32,565 nucleotides of DNA from Bacteroidota bacterium (GCA_029567325.1 JAKQLF010000310.1:1-32565), one strand, 5' to 3'; shown: positions 23,699 through 32,040, counted from the stretch's first letter. A program made the numbers and translations. The notes: a model not told the origin generated them from the sequence alone.

Positions 23699-26431
23699 CT
23701 ATAAATCTTTTTTTATCTGTGGAGTCAAGTTTATTTCAGGAATTCCAATGGCAGATTTATCAATAACAGGTTCTGGTATTTTAAGCCCAGTGTAGTTATG
23801 TTCTTTCAAATCCAGGATAAGATTTGCAACGATTCCCGTCCAACCAGTTTGGTGTGATGCTCCTAAACCTCTACCGCTATCTCCATGGAAATATTCGTAA
23901 AACAATACCAGATCATTGAATTTTTTATCCCGATAAATGCGCCGGTGACTTTGATTGATCGGACGATCGCCATCTTCATTTTTACGGAATAAATTGACCA
24001 GTCTATGACTTATTTCTAAACTTATTTCCAGCGCATTCATCATGTTTCCAGTCCCTTTTGGAAATTCGAATGAAAGTTCATTTCCATAATATTTGTGATA
24101 TTCTTTCAGAGACTCAATGATGATGTAATTCATTGGAATCCAAATCGGGCCGCGCCAATTGGAGTTGCCTCCAAACATGTAGGACGTAGATTCAGCTGGG
24201 TCATAACGGATGCCAAAAGCAGCACCATCAATTTTGATACTGTAAGGTTTTTTATGAATTTTAGAAAGCGACCTGATGCCATAATCGCTTAGGAATTCTT
24301 GTTCATCTATCAGTGTTTTGATCAAAATTTTCATTCGATCTTTGGGTACCAATGCGAGCATGATGTCATCACCATCCGCGTAATGTTCAATTACCAAATA
24401 TTTTCCACTGCGCTTTCTGTAATTTCTAAACCAAATCATGCGGTCTTTAAAACCTGGCAGACTTTCCAAGGTTTCATTACTGATGACCATGACTGGATTG
24501 AGGGTCATCAAACCAACCAATGACCTGGTTTTGAGCGGAATAGCTTCATTATTTGGTCGCACCAAAACGTCAAAAAAGAATCCATCTATTTCATCCCACA
24601 AACTTTTACCATCTTCATTGAGGGAGTTTAGAGATTCTGCGATGTAAACAAAATGCTCAAAAAACTTAGTAGCCATTTCTTCGTAAGAGTTATCCACCTT
24701 CGAAATTTCGAGTGCTATTTGCAACATATTTAAGGCATAAAGCGCCATCCACGCGGTACCGTCTGCTTGCTCTAAATGTCCACCCCCAGGCATGGATTGA
24801 CTTCTGTCAAAGATTCCAATGTTATCCAAACCGAGGAATCCGCCTTCAAAGATATTTTTATCGTATTTGTCTTTTTGATTTACCCACCAGGTGAAGTTGA
24901 TCACCAACTTATTGAAGATTTTTTTCAAAAAGTTGACATCACCTTTTCCGGTAATTTTTTTGTCTATTTCATAAACTTTGAAGGTAGCCCAAGCTTGCAC
25001 AGGCGGATTTACATCGCTGAAAGACCATTCATAAGCTGGAATTTGCCCTTTGGTAGACATGTACCATTCCCTCAAAACCAAGGACATCTGATGTTTGGCA
25101 AAAGAAGGGTCAAGCAATGCAAGTGGAATGCAATGAAATGCCAAATCCCAGGCAGCATACCATGGATATTCCCATTTGTCGGGCATGCTGATGATGTCTT
25201 CATTGATGAGATTTTTCCACTGACTATTCCGACCGTATTTGCGCCATGGTTCAGGGTTTGGTTGTTTTGGATCGCCTTTCAACCATTCCTCCATGTTGAG
25301 ATTGTAATATTGCTTGGTCCAAAGCATTCCAGAAAGCGCCTGCCTCAAAATATTGGTATCATCCTCAGTAAGTCCATCTGAAAAATGATTGTAGAACTCG
25401 TTGGCTTCTTCTTTGCGCTCTTGCATGGTTTGGAGAAATTCCTCGCCAAGCGGATCGCTGAGATCTTTGACATTACTCAACCTCAATTTCACACTTGCAG
25501 AAGATTTACCCTCTAACTCCATTTCGTAAAGTGGAGAAAATTTTGTACCATAGAGTCTTTGGTCGGTTAGCGTGAAGTCATCATTAATCACTACCTCATG
25601 AAACAGATCCTTTACATATGGGCTTTCATTTTCGATGCCAAATAATCGCTCAGCATTGGTATTGTTTTCTGTGAAAAGCCATTTTTTGGGCTTGTCAAAG
25701 TATAAAAAATAATCGTATAATCTTGGATGTTGCGCCATCACCGAGCAAAAATCATCACCTTCTCTTTGTTTGGTAAGAATAGGAATTTTATCTACAAACT
25801 TAAATCCCCAATCATTTCTAAAAAGTAGGGTAGGGAGTATCGAGATTTTGGCTTTGTTGTTACTTCTGTTTTTTACACTGATTTTGATGCAAATATCGGT
25901 TTCTGTCTTTTTTGCGTAAGTAATGAAAATATCAAAATAATCCTTTTTAGTAAATAGGTCAGTGTCTAGGATTTCATATTCCAAGTGTTGGAGTCCTCTT
26001 CTTCTATTGATATTCACCAAATCGCCATATGGGTACTGATTGTGTGAGTACTTATACAAGTATTTCATGTAGGAATGCGTCGGTGTATTATCCAGATAGT
26101 AATACAATTCTTTTACATCCTCGCCATGGTTTCCTTCAGGTCCAGTCAAACCAAAAAGCCTTTCTTTTAAAATAGAATCTTTGCCATTCCATACAGCAAG
26201 AGAAAAGCATAAGTTACATTTTATGTCACTGATTCCGGCAATTCCATCTTCGCCCCAACGATAAACTCTGCTCCGGGCAAGGTCGTGGGTGAAATAACCC
26301 CAAGCATCCCCATTGGCACTGTAATCTTCCCTCACTGTTCCCCACTGCCGCTCACTCAGGTATGGCCCCCAGATATGCCACTTTCTACCTTCTCTGTGGT
26401 TTTGTTTCAGCCTGCTTATTTCTGCCCCCAT
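23699..26431 (-). CDS. MGH1-type glycoside hydrolase (GH63-like glucosidase)
   Basis: Large (about 910 residues) probable alpha-glucosidase-type enzyme, cytoplasmic by lack of a signal peptide. ATG 26431 is chosen because the product then starts MGAEISRLKQNHREGRKWHIWGPYLSERQW, the usual N-terminus of this family; the frame is open to an ATG 21 codons upstream. The N-terminal beta-rich part is about 1-380, with WGTVREDYSANGDAW near its beginning. The (alpha/alpha)6 catalytic barrel is about 390-880, with WYAAWDLAFHCIPLALLDP, YEWSFSDVNPPVQAWA, FDRSQSMPGGGHLEQADGTAW and NWRGPIWIPMNY. The last is the conserved glucosidase segment of the GH63/GH37 clan. Which glucoside it acts on is not readable. 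The neighbours (pyrR on one side, mdh on the other) give no pathway clue. Confidence 0.82.
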   Translation of the reverse strand: MGAEISRLKQNHREGRKWHIWGPYLSERQWGTVREDYSANGDAWGYFTHDLARSRVYRWGEDGIAGISDIKCNLCFSLAVWNGKDSILKERLFGLTGPEGNHGEDVKELYYYLDNTPTHSYMKYLYKYSHNQYPYGDLVNINRRRGLQHLEYEILDTDLFTKKDYFDIFITYAKKTETDICIKISVKNRSNNKAKISILPTLLFRNDWGFKFVDKIPILTKQREGDDFCSVMAQHPRLYDYFLYFDKPKKWLFTENNTNAERLFGIENESPYVKDLFHEVVINDDFTLTDQRLYGTKFSPLYEMELEGKSSASVKLRLSNVKDLSDPLGEEFLQTMQERKEEANEFYNHFSDGLTEDDTNILRQALSGMLWTKQYYNLNMEEWLKGDPKQPNPEPWRKYGRNSQWKNLINEDIISMPDKWEYPWYAAWDLAFHCIPLALLDPSFAKHQMSLVLREWYMSTKGQIPAYEWSFSDVNPPVQAWATFKVYEIDKKITGKGDVNFLKKIFNKLVINFTWWVNQKDKYDKNIFEGGFLGLDNIGIFDRSQSMPGGGHLEQADGTAWMALYALNMLQIALEISKVDNSYEEMATKFFEHFVYIAESLNSLNEDGKSLWDEIDGFFFDVLVRPNNEAIPLKTRSLVGLMTLNPVMVISNETLESLPGFKDRMIWFRNYRKRSGKYLVIEHYADGDDIMLALVPKDRMKILIKTLIDEQEFLSDYGIRSLSKIHKKPYSIKIDGAAFGIRYDPAESTSYMFGGNSNWRGPIWIPMNYIIIESLKEYHKYYGNELSFEFPKGTGNMMNALEISLEISHRLVNLFRKNEDGDRPINQSHRRIYRDKKFNDLVLFYEYFHGDSGRGLGASHQTGWTGIVANLILDLKEHNYTGLKIPEPVIDKSAIGIPEINLTPQIKKDL

Positions 26432-26783
26432 TTCGATATTATTACCTGTATTTAAAGATACTTTACGCAATATCATAAAAAAACTAAAATGCATAATACA
26501 AAAACCTGATTTTTGTTTTAACTGTGTGTTTTATTATCCTTAATTATATCTTATGAAGGGATTGTGGGTTAATAATGTATATTCGATGGCTTGATTTTTT
26601 AGTTATCTTTTGCCAATGGTCAAATATTAAGAATTTGTGAATTTTCAAACAATTGTACTACAATCAGATTAATTATCATTTTAGTTAATATAGATTTGAA
26701 ATTCAAAAGTTATTCTATTTGAATTTCTTATTTTTGCGTTCAAATTATAAAAGTTATTAATATTAATCATTATTTAGAGAATT
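26432..26783. other. Divergent intergenic region between glucosidase and mdh
   Basis: AT-rich DNA separating two divergent genes. The first ~63 bases could belong to the glucosidase if its upstream ATG is used. I see one -7 box for mdh and no convincing box for the glucosidase (TATCTTTA at 26460-26453 on the minus strand is a one-mismatch candidate). No other structure is recognised. Confidence 0.6.
26729..26736 (+). promoter_or_regulatory. -7 promoter box before mdh
   Basis: TATTTTTG matches TAnnTTTG and lies 47 bases before the mdh ATG. TTTG boxes occur at 26718-26721 and 26695-26698, but at unsuitable spacing (7 and 30 bases), so the -33 element is unclear. Confidence 0.45.
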
Positions 26784-27719
26784 ATGAGTAAGGTTACAGT
26801 AATTGGAGCAGGTAACGTAGGCGCAACCGTAGCAAATGTCCTGGCTCACAGAGATTTTGTGAATGAAATAGTGTTGGTGGATATCAGGGGTGAAATGGCT
26901 GAAGGAAAGGCTTTGGATACTTGGCAACAAGCACCAATTGATTATTATAGTACTAAATTGACAGGTACAGGCGATTATGCTTTGACTGCTGATTCAGATG
27001 TAGTGGTAATTACCGCTGGTTTGCCAAGAAAACCGGGAATGAGTAGAGATGATTTGATTTCTACGAATGCAGGTATTGTGGTTTCTTGTGTAAAGAGTGT
27101 ACTTCAATACAGCAAAGATCCCATCATCATCATCGTTTCAAATCCATTGGATGTCATGACGCATGCAGCTTTTAAGGCTTCATGTTTGCCATCTAGCAAA
27201 GTTTTTGGAATGGCGGGCATCTTGGATACAGCAAGATACAGAGCATTTTTATCAACTGAATTGAAAGTTTCACCAAAGGATATCCAAGCAGTATTGATGG
27301 GCGGTCATGGTGATACCATGGTTCCACTTCCAAGATACACAACCGTTGGTGGTATTCCAGTTACAGAGTTGATCGATGCTGATAAATTGGACGCAATCGT
27401 TGAGCGCACCAAAAAGGGTGGTGGAGAATTGGTACAATTAATGGGAACTTCTGCTTGGTATGCTCCAGGTGCAGCAGCTGCTCAAATGGTTGAAGCCATT
27501 CTTAAAGACGAAAACAGAATTTTCCCTGTTTGTGCTAAAACTGAAGGCACTTATGGCGTTGAAGATATGTATTTAGGCGTTCCTGTGAAATTGGGGAAAG
27601 GTGGTATCAAAGAAATCATCGAACTCAAACTCAACGAGGAAGAAAAGGCTTTACTCAATGCCTCTGCAATTGCGGTAAAAGAAGTCATTGATGTATTTGA
27701 CAATATGAATTTGATTTAA
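26784..27719 (+). CDS. mdh: Malate dehydrogenase (LDH-like type)
   Basis: NAD-dependent oxidation of malate to oxaloacetate in the TCA cycle. The 311-residue product has the Rossmann motif IGAGNVGATVA (G8, G10, G13) and D33, which binds the NAD ribose. The mobile loop is LPRKPGMSRDD, with R82 (malate-type specificity, where lactate dehydrogenase has Gln) and R88. The catalytic His175 is in GGHGDTMVPL. This belongs to the LDH-like MDH group (MDH type 3) rather than the E. coli dimeric type. ATG start agrees with the family. A strong hairpin terminator follows about 70 bases after the stop, and the gene appears monocistronic. Confidence 0.96.
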   Translation: MSKVTVIGAGNVGATVANVLAHRDFVNEIVLVDIRGEMAEGKALDTWQQAPIDYYSTKLTGTGDYALTADSDVVVITAGLPRKPGMSRDDLISTNAGIVVSCVKSVLQYSKDPIIIIVSNPLDVMTHAAFKASCLPSSKVFGMAGILDTARYRAFLSTELKVSPKDIQAVLMGGHGDTMVPLPRYTTVGGIPVTELIDADKLDAIVERTKKGGGELVQLMGTSAWYAPGAAAAQMVEAILKDENRIFPVCAKTEGTYGVEDMYLGVPVKLGKGGIKEIIELKLNEEEKALLNASAIAVKEVIDVFDNMNLI

Positions 27720-27790
27720 TTTGAAAGTAATAAGGGAAATCTGAATGGATTAAAGTTTCAGATCTTTCTTAGACTTGATAATAGAAATAT

Positions 27791-27834
27791 ACGTCATGCC
27801 AAAAGTTTTGAACAGCTTTGGCATGACGTTTTTG
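27791..27834 (+). terminator. Strong intrinsic terminator of mdh
   Basis: ACGTCATGCCAAA (27791-27803) pairs perfectly over 13 bp with TTTGGCATGACGT (27817-27829), and the 3' arm continues into a T run. It lies between convergent genes and could also slow minus-strand transcription from 27880, although the minus-strand T run is weaker. Confidence 0.9.
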
Positions 27835-27879
27835 TTTAGACTATTTTTTTTGTATTAATAGATATAACTAGATTGGAGA

Positions 27880-28587
27880 TCAAAATTTAATCCCCATACC
27901 CAACCTAAATTTCAATGGATTGTAGATGTCAATCTGTTGTCCGTTATTTGAAAGAGCATCGTCCTTAAACATAACATTAAATGCTCTGACCTGAGCAAAG
28001 TATTGTATGTCATTTTTCTCCAAATCCATTCCAATGAAGCTTTCTAAATCTGAAGGTTCGAAAGTCCATTTTTCGAAATTCTGAAGATTAACAGCATTTT
28101 TTCTCCTCACTAATTTATGAAATGACATGCATAATGTATTTGTTGAAATCAAACCCACTTTCCTCTTGCGATCTAAATAATATTTAAAGTCAATTGGGAT
28201 ATATAAACTACTCTTTATGTAAAGATTATTGAAAATTAAAATCTTATAATCAACATCAAAATATTTTAAATTAATAGGGTATTTTACTGAATTACCTTTT
28301 AAAAGTAAACCTAGCCCACCTTTTATATAGAATCGATTTTTTTTTAATATCTCAATATGTATACTAGAATAAATATCAATTGCTATCCTATTTTTCCCAT
28401 TATTCTTAACTGTTTCAACTATGGGGCTCCAACCTTTAGGCAAAAAATCTGTGCGCTTGTCAGCCTCTGCTAATGAAAAACCAGATTGGATGCTTATTTT
28501 TTCTTGCCAAAAATTTTGAGAAAAAAGATCATAGGGTATTATTTGTAAAGCAGCATAGATTATTATAATTTTATGAAGTCGTCTCAT
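27880..28587 (-). CDS. Secreted beta-barrel-like protein, paralogue of the next gene
   Basis: 235-residue protein of unknown function with a signal peptide (MRRLHKIIIIYAALQIIPYDLFSQ) and many alternating short strands, ending in GMGIKF with a terminal Phe, as expected for an outer-membrane beta-barrel. It is clearly homologous to the gene directly upstream (28593-29291). Shared elements include the LFSQNF cleavage region, KNRFYxxGG, LYIK, DFKYYL, EPSDLESFIG, FKDDAL and a C-terminus of the form YNPLKFRLGMGxKF. The ATG is 5 bases after the stop of that neighbour, so the two form an operon created by tandem duplication. No functional domain is recognised. Confidence 0.7.
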   Translation of the reverse strand: MRRLHKIIIIYAALQIIPYDLFSQNFWQEKISIQSGFSLAEADKRTDFLPKGWSPIVETVKNNGKNRIAIDIYSSIHIEILKKNRFYIKGGLGLLLKGNSVKYPINLKYFDVDYKILIFNNLYIKSSLYIPIDFKYYLDRKRKVGLISTNTLCMSFHKLVRRKNAVNLQNFEKWTFEPSDLESFIGMDLEKNDIQYFAQVRAFNVMFKDDALSNNGQQIDIYNPLKFRLGMGIKF

Positions 28588-28592
28588 ATCAT

Positions 28593-29291
28593 TTAAAATT
28601 TCATACCCATACCCAACCTAAACTTCAATGGATTATAATAGTCAATTTCTTTGCCATTGTTTCTGAGTGCATCATCCTTAAACATTAAATTAAATACCCG
28701 GATTTGGCCAAAATATTGAAATTTATCCCTGTCTATACCAAGACCAATAAAGCTTTCAATATCTGAGGGATCCAATGTCCATTTGCTAAAATGACTATAT
28801 TTACCTTGACTATAACCCCAATTTTTAACCCACTTATGAAAGGTTAAACTCATTGTATTTGAAGAGATTAAACTTATTTTTCTTTTGTTTGAAAGATAAT
28901 ATTTGAAATCAAGAGGTAAGTATAAATTATTCTTTATGTACAAGGAATTATACCAAAGTGGCTGTATGGATAAATTAAAATAGGCCAAATTTATAACATT
29001 GGCAACTCTGTGAATATTTACTAAATAACCAATTCCACCTTGAACATAAAATCGGTTTTTATTTAGCAATTGCCTATTGATGCTGATATAAAAATCGGAC
29101 TCCAATTTGATATTGCCGAACCCACTTGTATTATTACCACCATTCAAAGGAGCTTTTCGTGTATCAGCTTTGCCAATGGAAAGGCCAACTTGAAAACTTA
29201 CTTTTTCAGATAAAAAGTTTTGAGAGAAAAGATCTATTTCTATAATCATCACTGCAGCAAGAATGATCAGTATTTTACTTTTTCTAAACAT
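28593..29291 (-). CDS. Secreted beta-barrel-like protein, first of a tandem pair
   Basis: 232-residue protein with a signal peptide (MFRKSKILIILAAVMIIEIDLFSQ) and beta-strand-rich mature part ending in GMGMKF. It is the upstream member of the tandem pair with 27880-28587. The N-terminal ~90 mature residues are the most divergent between the two (GGNNTSGFGNIKL here versus GWSPIVETVKNNGK in the other), whereas the C-terminal third is highly alike. Such a pattern suggests different exposed loops on a common barrel. No promoter box was found upstream; its start faces the palindromic element about 120 bases away. Function is not known to me. Confidence 0.7.
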   Translation of the reverse strand: MFRKSKILIILAAVMIIEIDLFSQNFLSEKVSFQVGLSIGKADTRKAPLNGGNNTSGFGNIKLESDFYISINRQLLNKNRFYVQGGIGYLVNIHRVANVINLAYFNLSIQPLWYNSLYIKNNLYLPLDFKYYLSNKRKISLISSNTMSLTFHKWVKNWGYSQGKYSHFSKWTLDPSDIESFIGLGIDRDKFQYFGQIRVFNLMFKDDALRNNGKEIDYYNPLKFRLGMGMKF

Positions 29292-29409
29292 GTTTCATCT
29301 TAAAGGTGGACTGAAGAATATTCCGAAATATTAAAAATACATATAAAACCTACATCTAGTCAATAGGCCTATAAAACTTTAACATTTATTCTTTAAATAT
29401 ATTGTCTGT

Positions 29410-29589
29410 AGGGGTGCATTTCATCACTTCTTAAATTTGTAGGTGGGATTTTGTCATGATTTTTGGAAGCTTCGCCAAAAAACCCCGCCAAAATCATATT
29501 CACTTTTCATTTTTCGCAATGGACTTCATCCATGGTTATTAATATTTAACCCCCTCTGGGTTATTTAAAAGGTAGTGATGAAATGCACC
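29410..29589. mobile_element. Palindromic ~180-bp element with terminal inverted repeats
   Basis: The ends GGTGCATTTCATCACT (29413-29428) and AGTGATGAAATGCACC (29574-29589) are perfect 16-bp inverted repeats, continued by TTAAAT/ATTTAA. Inside are three hairpins. The first is GATTTTG/CAAAATC (29447-29453 with 29489-29495), enclosing TTTTTGG/CCAAAAA (29460-29466 with 29475-29481). The others are ATGGA/TCCAT (29519-29523 with 29529-29533) and TAACCC/GGGTTA (29547-29552 with 29558-29563). The whole could fold as a multi-arm cruciform or RNA. TGTCTGT occurs on both sides (29403-29409 and 29590-29596), a candidate target-site duplication, though three bases separate the left copy from the inverted repeat. 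A related copy lies at 8114-8292. It has no coding capacity, so if mobile it needs a transposase in trans. Confidence 0.7.
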
Positions 29590-29652
29590 TGTCTGTCGCA
29601 TAGATAAATAGAAAATAGAATGGCAAAAAACGGAGTTACTCATTGATTTATA

Positions 29653-29660
29653 TACATTTG
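29653..29660 (+). promoter_or_regulatory. -7 promoter box upstream of the redox protein
   Basis: TACATTTG matches TAnnTTTG but has no -33 TTG at 17-23 bases. It lies 115 bases before the ATG at 29776, which would leave an unusually long leader. Confidence 0.35.
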
Positions 29661-29775
29661 CGATTTTTTATTTTTAGTCTGGAACTTTTAAAAGGAATAT
29701 GCTTAATAGTACCAATTCTAAAAAAGGATAAACTCTTTTCTAAATCCTTTGTTAGAAAATTCTTAATGTGTTGAA

Positions 29776-30297
29776 ATGGATAAACAATTGCTAAATAGTA
29801 TGGTCACCGTAAATGACATCAATGTCTTAGATGAGTCATACAACAAACCCATTATGCTTGTGTTTTTGAGGCATTTTGGGTGCATATTTTGCAAAGAAGC
29901 CCTATTTGACATTGCTAAAAAGAGAAAAACCCTTGAGGCAAAGGATATACGCATTGTATTCGTACACATGGCTCCAAAAGATGTAGCAGAGGACTATTTC
30001 AAAACTTTTGGTTTGAAAGGAATAGATCACATTTCAGATCCAGAATGTGAACTGTATTTGGCATTTGGACTCACCAAAGGCACTTCTTCCCAGTTGATGG
30101 GTTTAAAAAACTGGTACAGAGGATTTGAAGTAAGCGTCGGAAAAGGTATTGAAGTTTCCATCAAACAAATTGGAGATGCCTTCCAAATGCCCGGTGTTTT
30201 TGTGCTTAAGAAGGGTGAAATAAGACAGTCATTTATACACAAAACAGCAGCCGATAGACCCGATTATGAAAAATTGATTGATTGCTGTGCAGCTTAG
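29776..30297 (+). CDS. AhpC/TSA-like (SelL-related) redox protein
   Basis: 173-residue thioredoxin-fold protein. The active site is FLRHFGCIFCKEAL (C36 and C39, CxxC), a position and context resembling the AhpC/TSA-like family related to SelL, where some homologues have selenocysteine in the first position. Here both are cysteine codons. The helix after the active site and the VFVHMAPKDVAEDYFKTFGL segment are typical, as is the GVFVLKKGEI strand. The protein ends with two adjacent cysteines (C170-C171) followed by AA; whether these act as resolving residues is not known. No signal peptide, so probably cytoplasmic peroxide or disulfide metabolism. It is convergent with the DUF1835 gene. Confidence 0.8.
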   Translation: MDKQLLNSMVTVNDINVLDESYNKPIMLVFLRHFGCIFCKEALFDIAKKRKTLEAKDIRIVFVHMAPKDVAEDYFKTFGLKGIDHISDPECELYLAFGLTKGTSSQLMGLKNWYRGFEVSVGKGIEVSIKQIGDAFQMPGVFVLKKGEIRQSFIHKTAADRPDYEKLIDCCAA

Positions 30298-30323
30298 TAG
30301 ATGAAGTTACTTCAATTTACTCT

Positions 30324-31121
30324 TTACTCTGATTTGAGTTTTACTTCGTAATCGTACATAGAATCAAGACTTCCTTGCATTTCTAATTGACCTTTTTCAA
30401 TTAAACTTCTTAACACAAATTCAACCGTGATGTCCGAAATTGGATGTGGATCATTGGTGAGAATTTCTTCAATGATGTCTTTTGCCATCACATATTCAAC
30501 AGTAACATAAGGTAATACGATGTTTTCATAGTAAGTAATATCAGCAGAAACAATATTTGAATCTTCCATGATTCTATAATCTTTGTTTTCCGTTGCAAGA
30601 ACCTTCCATTCTCCAGCCCATTGTTGTACTTTCATTGGGTGAACCAACTCAAAGTTCTCATAAGTAGACGCCAATTCCACGGGTGAAAGCATGGCCGCGT
30701 TGAAAATAATGTCATTTACATCAGTTTCCAAACCATACTTACATTCAAAAAGTTGTATGTTCCTGGAAGTCAAAACATTGGCTACCCACATCGTTGCCAA
30801 TTGATCGTAGGCAGAATATCCTGTCCAAATAAATGCAGCACTTTTATTGGGAATAGATTCCAATTCTTCGATCGAATACTCCAGAACCTGATCAATATCA
30901 GAGACATTGTACAGCACAGCAGACAATTTATGCCAAAACGCTAAACGTTGTCGTAAGGACAAAGTGTTAAACTCGATGTCAATTGGGCCTTGGGTAAAAT
31001 CATCCCTAAAACAAACGATTTTACCTTTGGGAAGGCCTTCATAAAAGGCATTTTTGATATTCAGCGCAGCTGCATCGCCATAAGCCACATAAAATCTTTC
31101 CGACTCGGTTATGTTTATCAT
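30324..31121 (-). CDS. DUF1835 domain protein
   Basis: 265-residue cytoplasmic protein resembling the DUF1835 family, whose function is unknown to me. The N-terminal segment FYVAYGDAAALNIKNAFYEG and IVCFRDDFTQGPI fit the family pattern of a GD.A motif followed by a D..GP motif. The C-terminal part may be the companion DUF3658 region. The preferred start is ATG 31121, because it overlaps the stop of xth by 4 bases (ATGA), a typical translational coupling; the frame is open 9 codons further upstream. The xth-DUF1835 pair shares one promoter. Confidence 0.72.
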   Translation of the reverse strand: MINITESERFYVAYGDAAALNIKNAFYEGLPKGKIVCFRDDFTQGPIDIEFNTLSLRQRLAFWHKLSAVLYNVSDIDQVLEYSIEELESIPNKSAAFIWTGYSAYDQLATMWVANVLTSRNIQLFECKYGLETDVNDIIFNAAMLSPVELASTYENFELVHPMKVQQWAGEWKVLATENKDYRIMEDSNIVSADITYYENIVLPYVTVEYVMAKDIIEEILTNDPHPISDITVEFVLRSLIEKGQLEMQGSLDSMYDYEVKLKSE

Positions 31122-31882
31122 AAGGACATCTCTAAAGTAATCGGGCAATGATCAGATCCCATGATTTGATCGTAGATTTCTGCATTGACAATTTTATCTG
31201 ATATGCGATTACTCACCAAAAAGTAGTCTAGCCTCCAACCAACATTTTTGGCCCTTGCTCCAAATCTCACACTCCAAAAAGAGTATTGAACTTTCTCTGG
31301 ATTTATTTTTCTAAAACTGTCCGTATAGTTGTCAGCGATGATGGCCGTAATTCCACCAATTTCCGTTTGGGTATAACCAGAAGTTTTATTGTAATTCTCC
31401 TTTGGTCGAGCTAAATCAATGGGTTGGTGTGACACATTAAAGTCACCACACATGATCACTGGTTTTTTACTTTCCAGTTCTGCAAGGTAATTTTTTAAAG
31501 CAAGATCCCAAATCGCTCGATATTCCAATCTTTTGAGTCCGTCGCCACTGTTTGGAATGTAGCCATTCATGATGTAAAAATCATCGTATTCTAGTGTGAT
31601 CAAACGACCTTCTGTATCGTGTTCTTCCTTTCCCATACCCATAATGATGGAAATGGGTTTGTGTTTTGTAATGATACTGACGCCAGAATAGCCTTTCTTT
31701 TCTGCAGAATTTGAATAAATATGATGGTCATCCAAAAAACTCAAGGCCTCAGCAACTTGGTCATCTTGGGCTTTGGTTTCCTGAAGGCAGAAAAAATCAG
31801 CATCCATGTCTTTAAATACCTCCTTAAAGTTTTTGCCAACTACCGCACGTAAGCCATTTACATTCCACGAAACAAATTTCAT
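31118..31882 (-). CDS. xth: Exodeoxyribonuclease III (AP endonuclease)
   Basis: Mg-dependent AP endonuclease and 3' exonuclease of base excision repair. The 254-residue product has the EEP-family motifs: WNVNGLRA with N7, QETKAQ with E35, the Tyr-containing NGYIPNSGD segment near 105-115, CGDFNVSH, WRLDYFLVS and SDHCPI near the end (D244, H245). Length is normal. Its stop overlaps the start of the DUF1835 gene (ATGA), and a good promoter match lies upstream. Confidence 0.94.
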   Translation of the reverse strand: MKFVSWNVNGLRAVVGKNFKEVFKDMDADFFCLQETKAQDDQVAEALSFLDDHHIYSNSAEKKGYSGVSIITKHKPISIIMGMGKEEHDTEGRLITLEYDDFYIMNGYIPNSGDGLKRLEYRAIWDLALKNYLAELESKKPVIMCGDFNVSHQPIDLARPKENYNKTSGYTQTEIGGITAIIADNYTDSFRKINPEKVQYSFWSVRFGARAKNVGWRLDYFLVSNRISDKIVNAEIYDQIMGSDHCPITLEMSL

Positions 31883-31913
31883 AACCTATTTTATCTTTTA
31901 TTTAAAGCGAAAG

Positions 31914-31944
31914 CAAAGGTAAAAATACTCATCGAATATTTCAA
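31914..31944 (-). promoter_or_regulatory. Promoter of xth-DUF1835
   Basis: On the minus strand TTG (31944-31942), a 20-base spacer and TACCTTTG (31921-31914) match the Bacteroidota pattern. The xth ATG begins at 31882, giving a leader of about 25 bases. Confidence 0.6.
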
Positions 31945-32014
31945 TACAACAATACAAATGCCTCAATTAGCACAAATCTTTTCCTTTATATATTACGTTT
32001 TTATTTAATATGTT

Positions 32015-32022
32015 TATATTTG
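32015..32022 (+). promoter_or_regulatory. -7 promoter box before the last gene
   Basis: TATATTTG, a full match to TAnnTTTG, lies 18 bases before the ATG at 32041. No -33 TTG lies at the expected distance. Confidence 0.45.
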
Positions 32023-32040
32023 CCGTAAATATTTCCAGAT

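Larger units (their letters stand above)
29292..29775. other. Divergent intergenic region holding the second palindromic element
   Basis: 484 bases without a gene. It contains the element at 29410-29589, its flanking 7-base direct repeats, a -7 box at 29653-29660, and a small hairpin (AAAGGAT/ATCCTTT, about 29726-29752) just before the redox protein gene. No other coding or structural feature is recognised. Confidence 0.6.

Noticed and set aside
24776-25381. 201-codon open frame on the plus strand inside the glucosidase gene
   Set aside because: The opposite strand codes for a clearly conserved glycoside hydrolase over the same bases, and the plus-strand product shows no recognisable motif, signal peptide or promoter.
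29776-30297. Selenocysteine-containing protein
   Set aside because: The family is related to SelL, but the active site has two ordinary cysteine codons and no in-frame TGA, so no recoding is needed.
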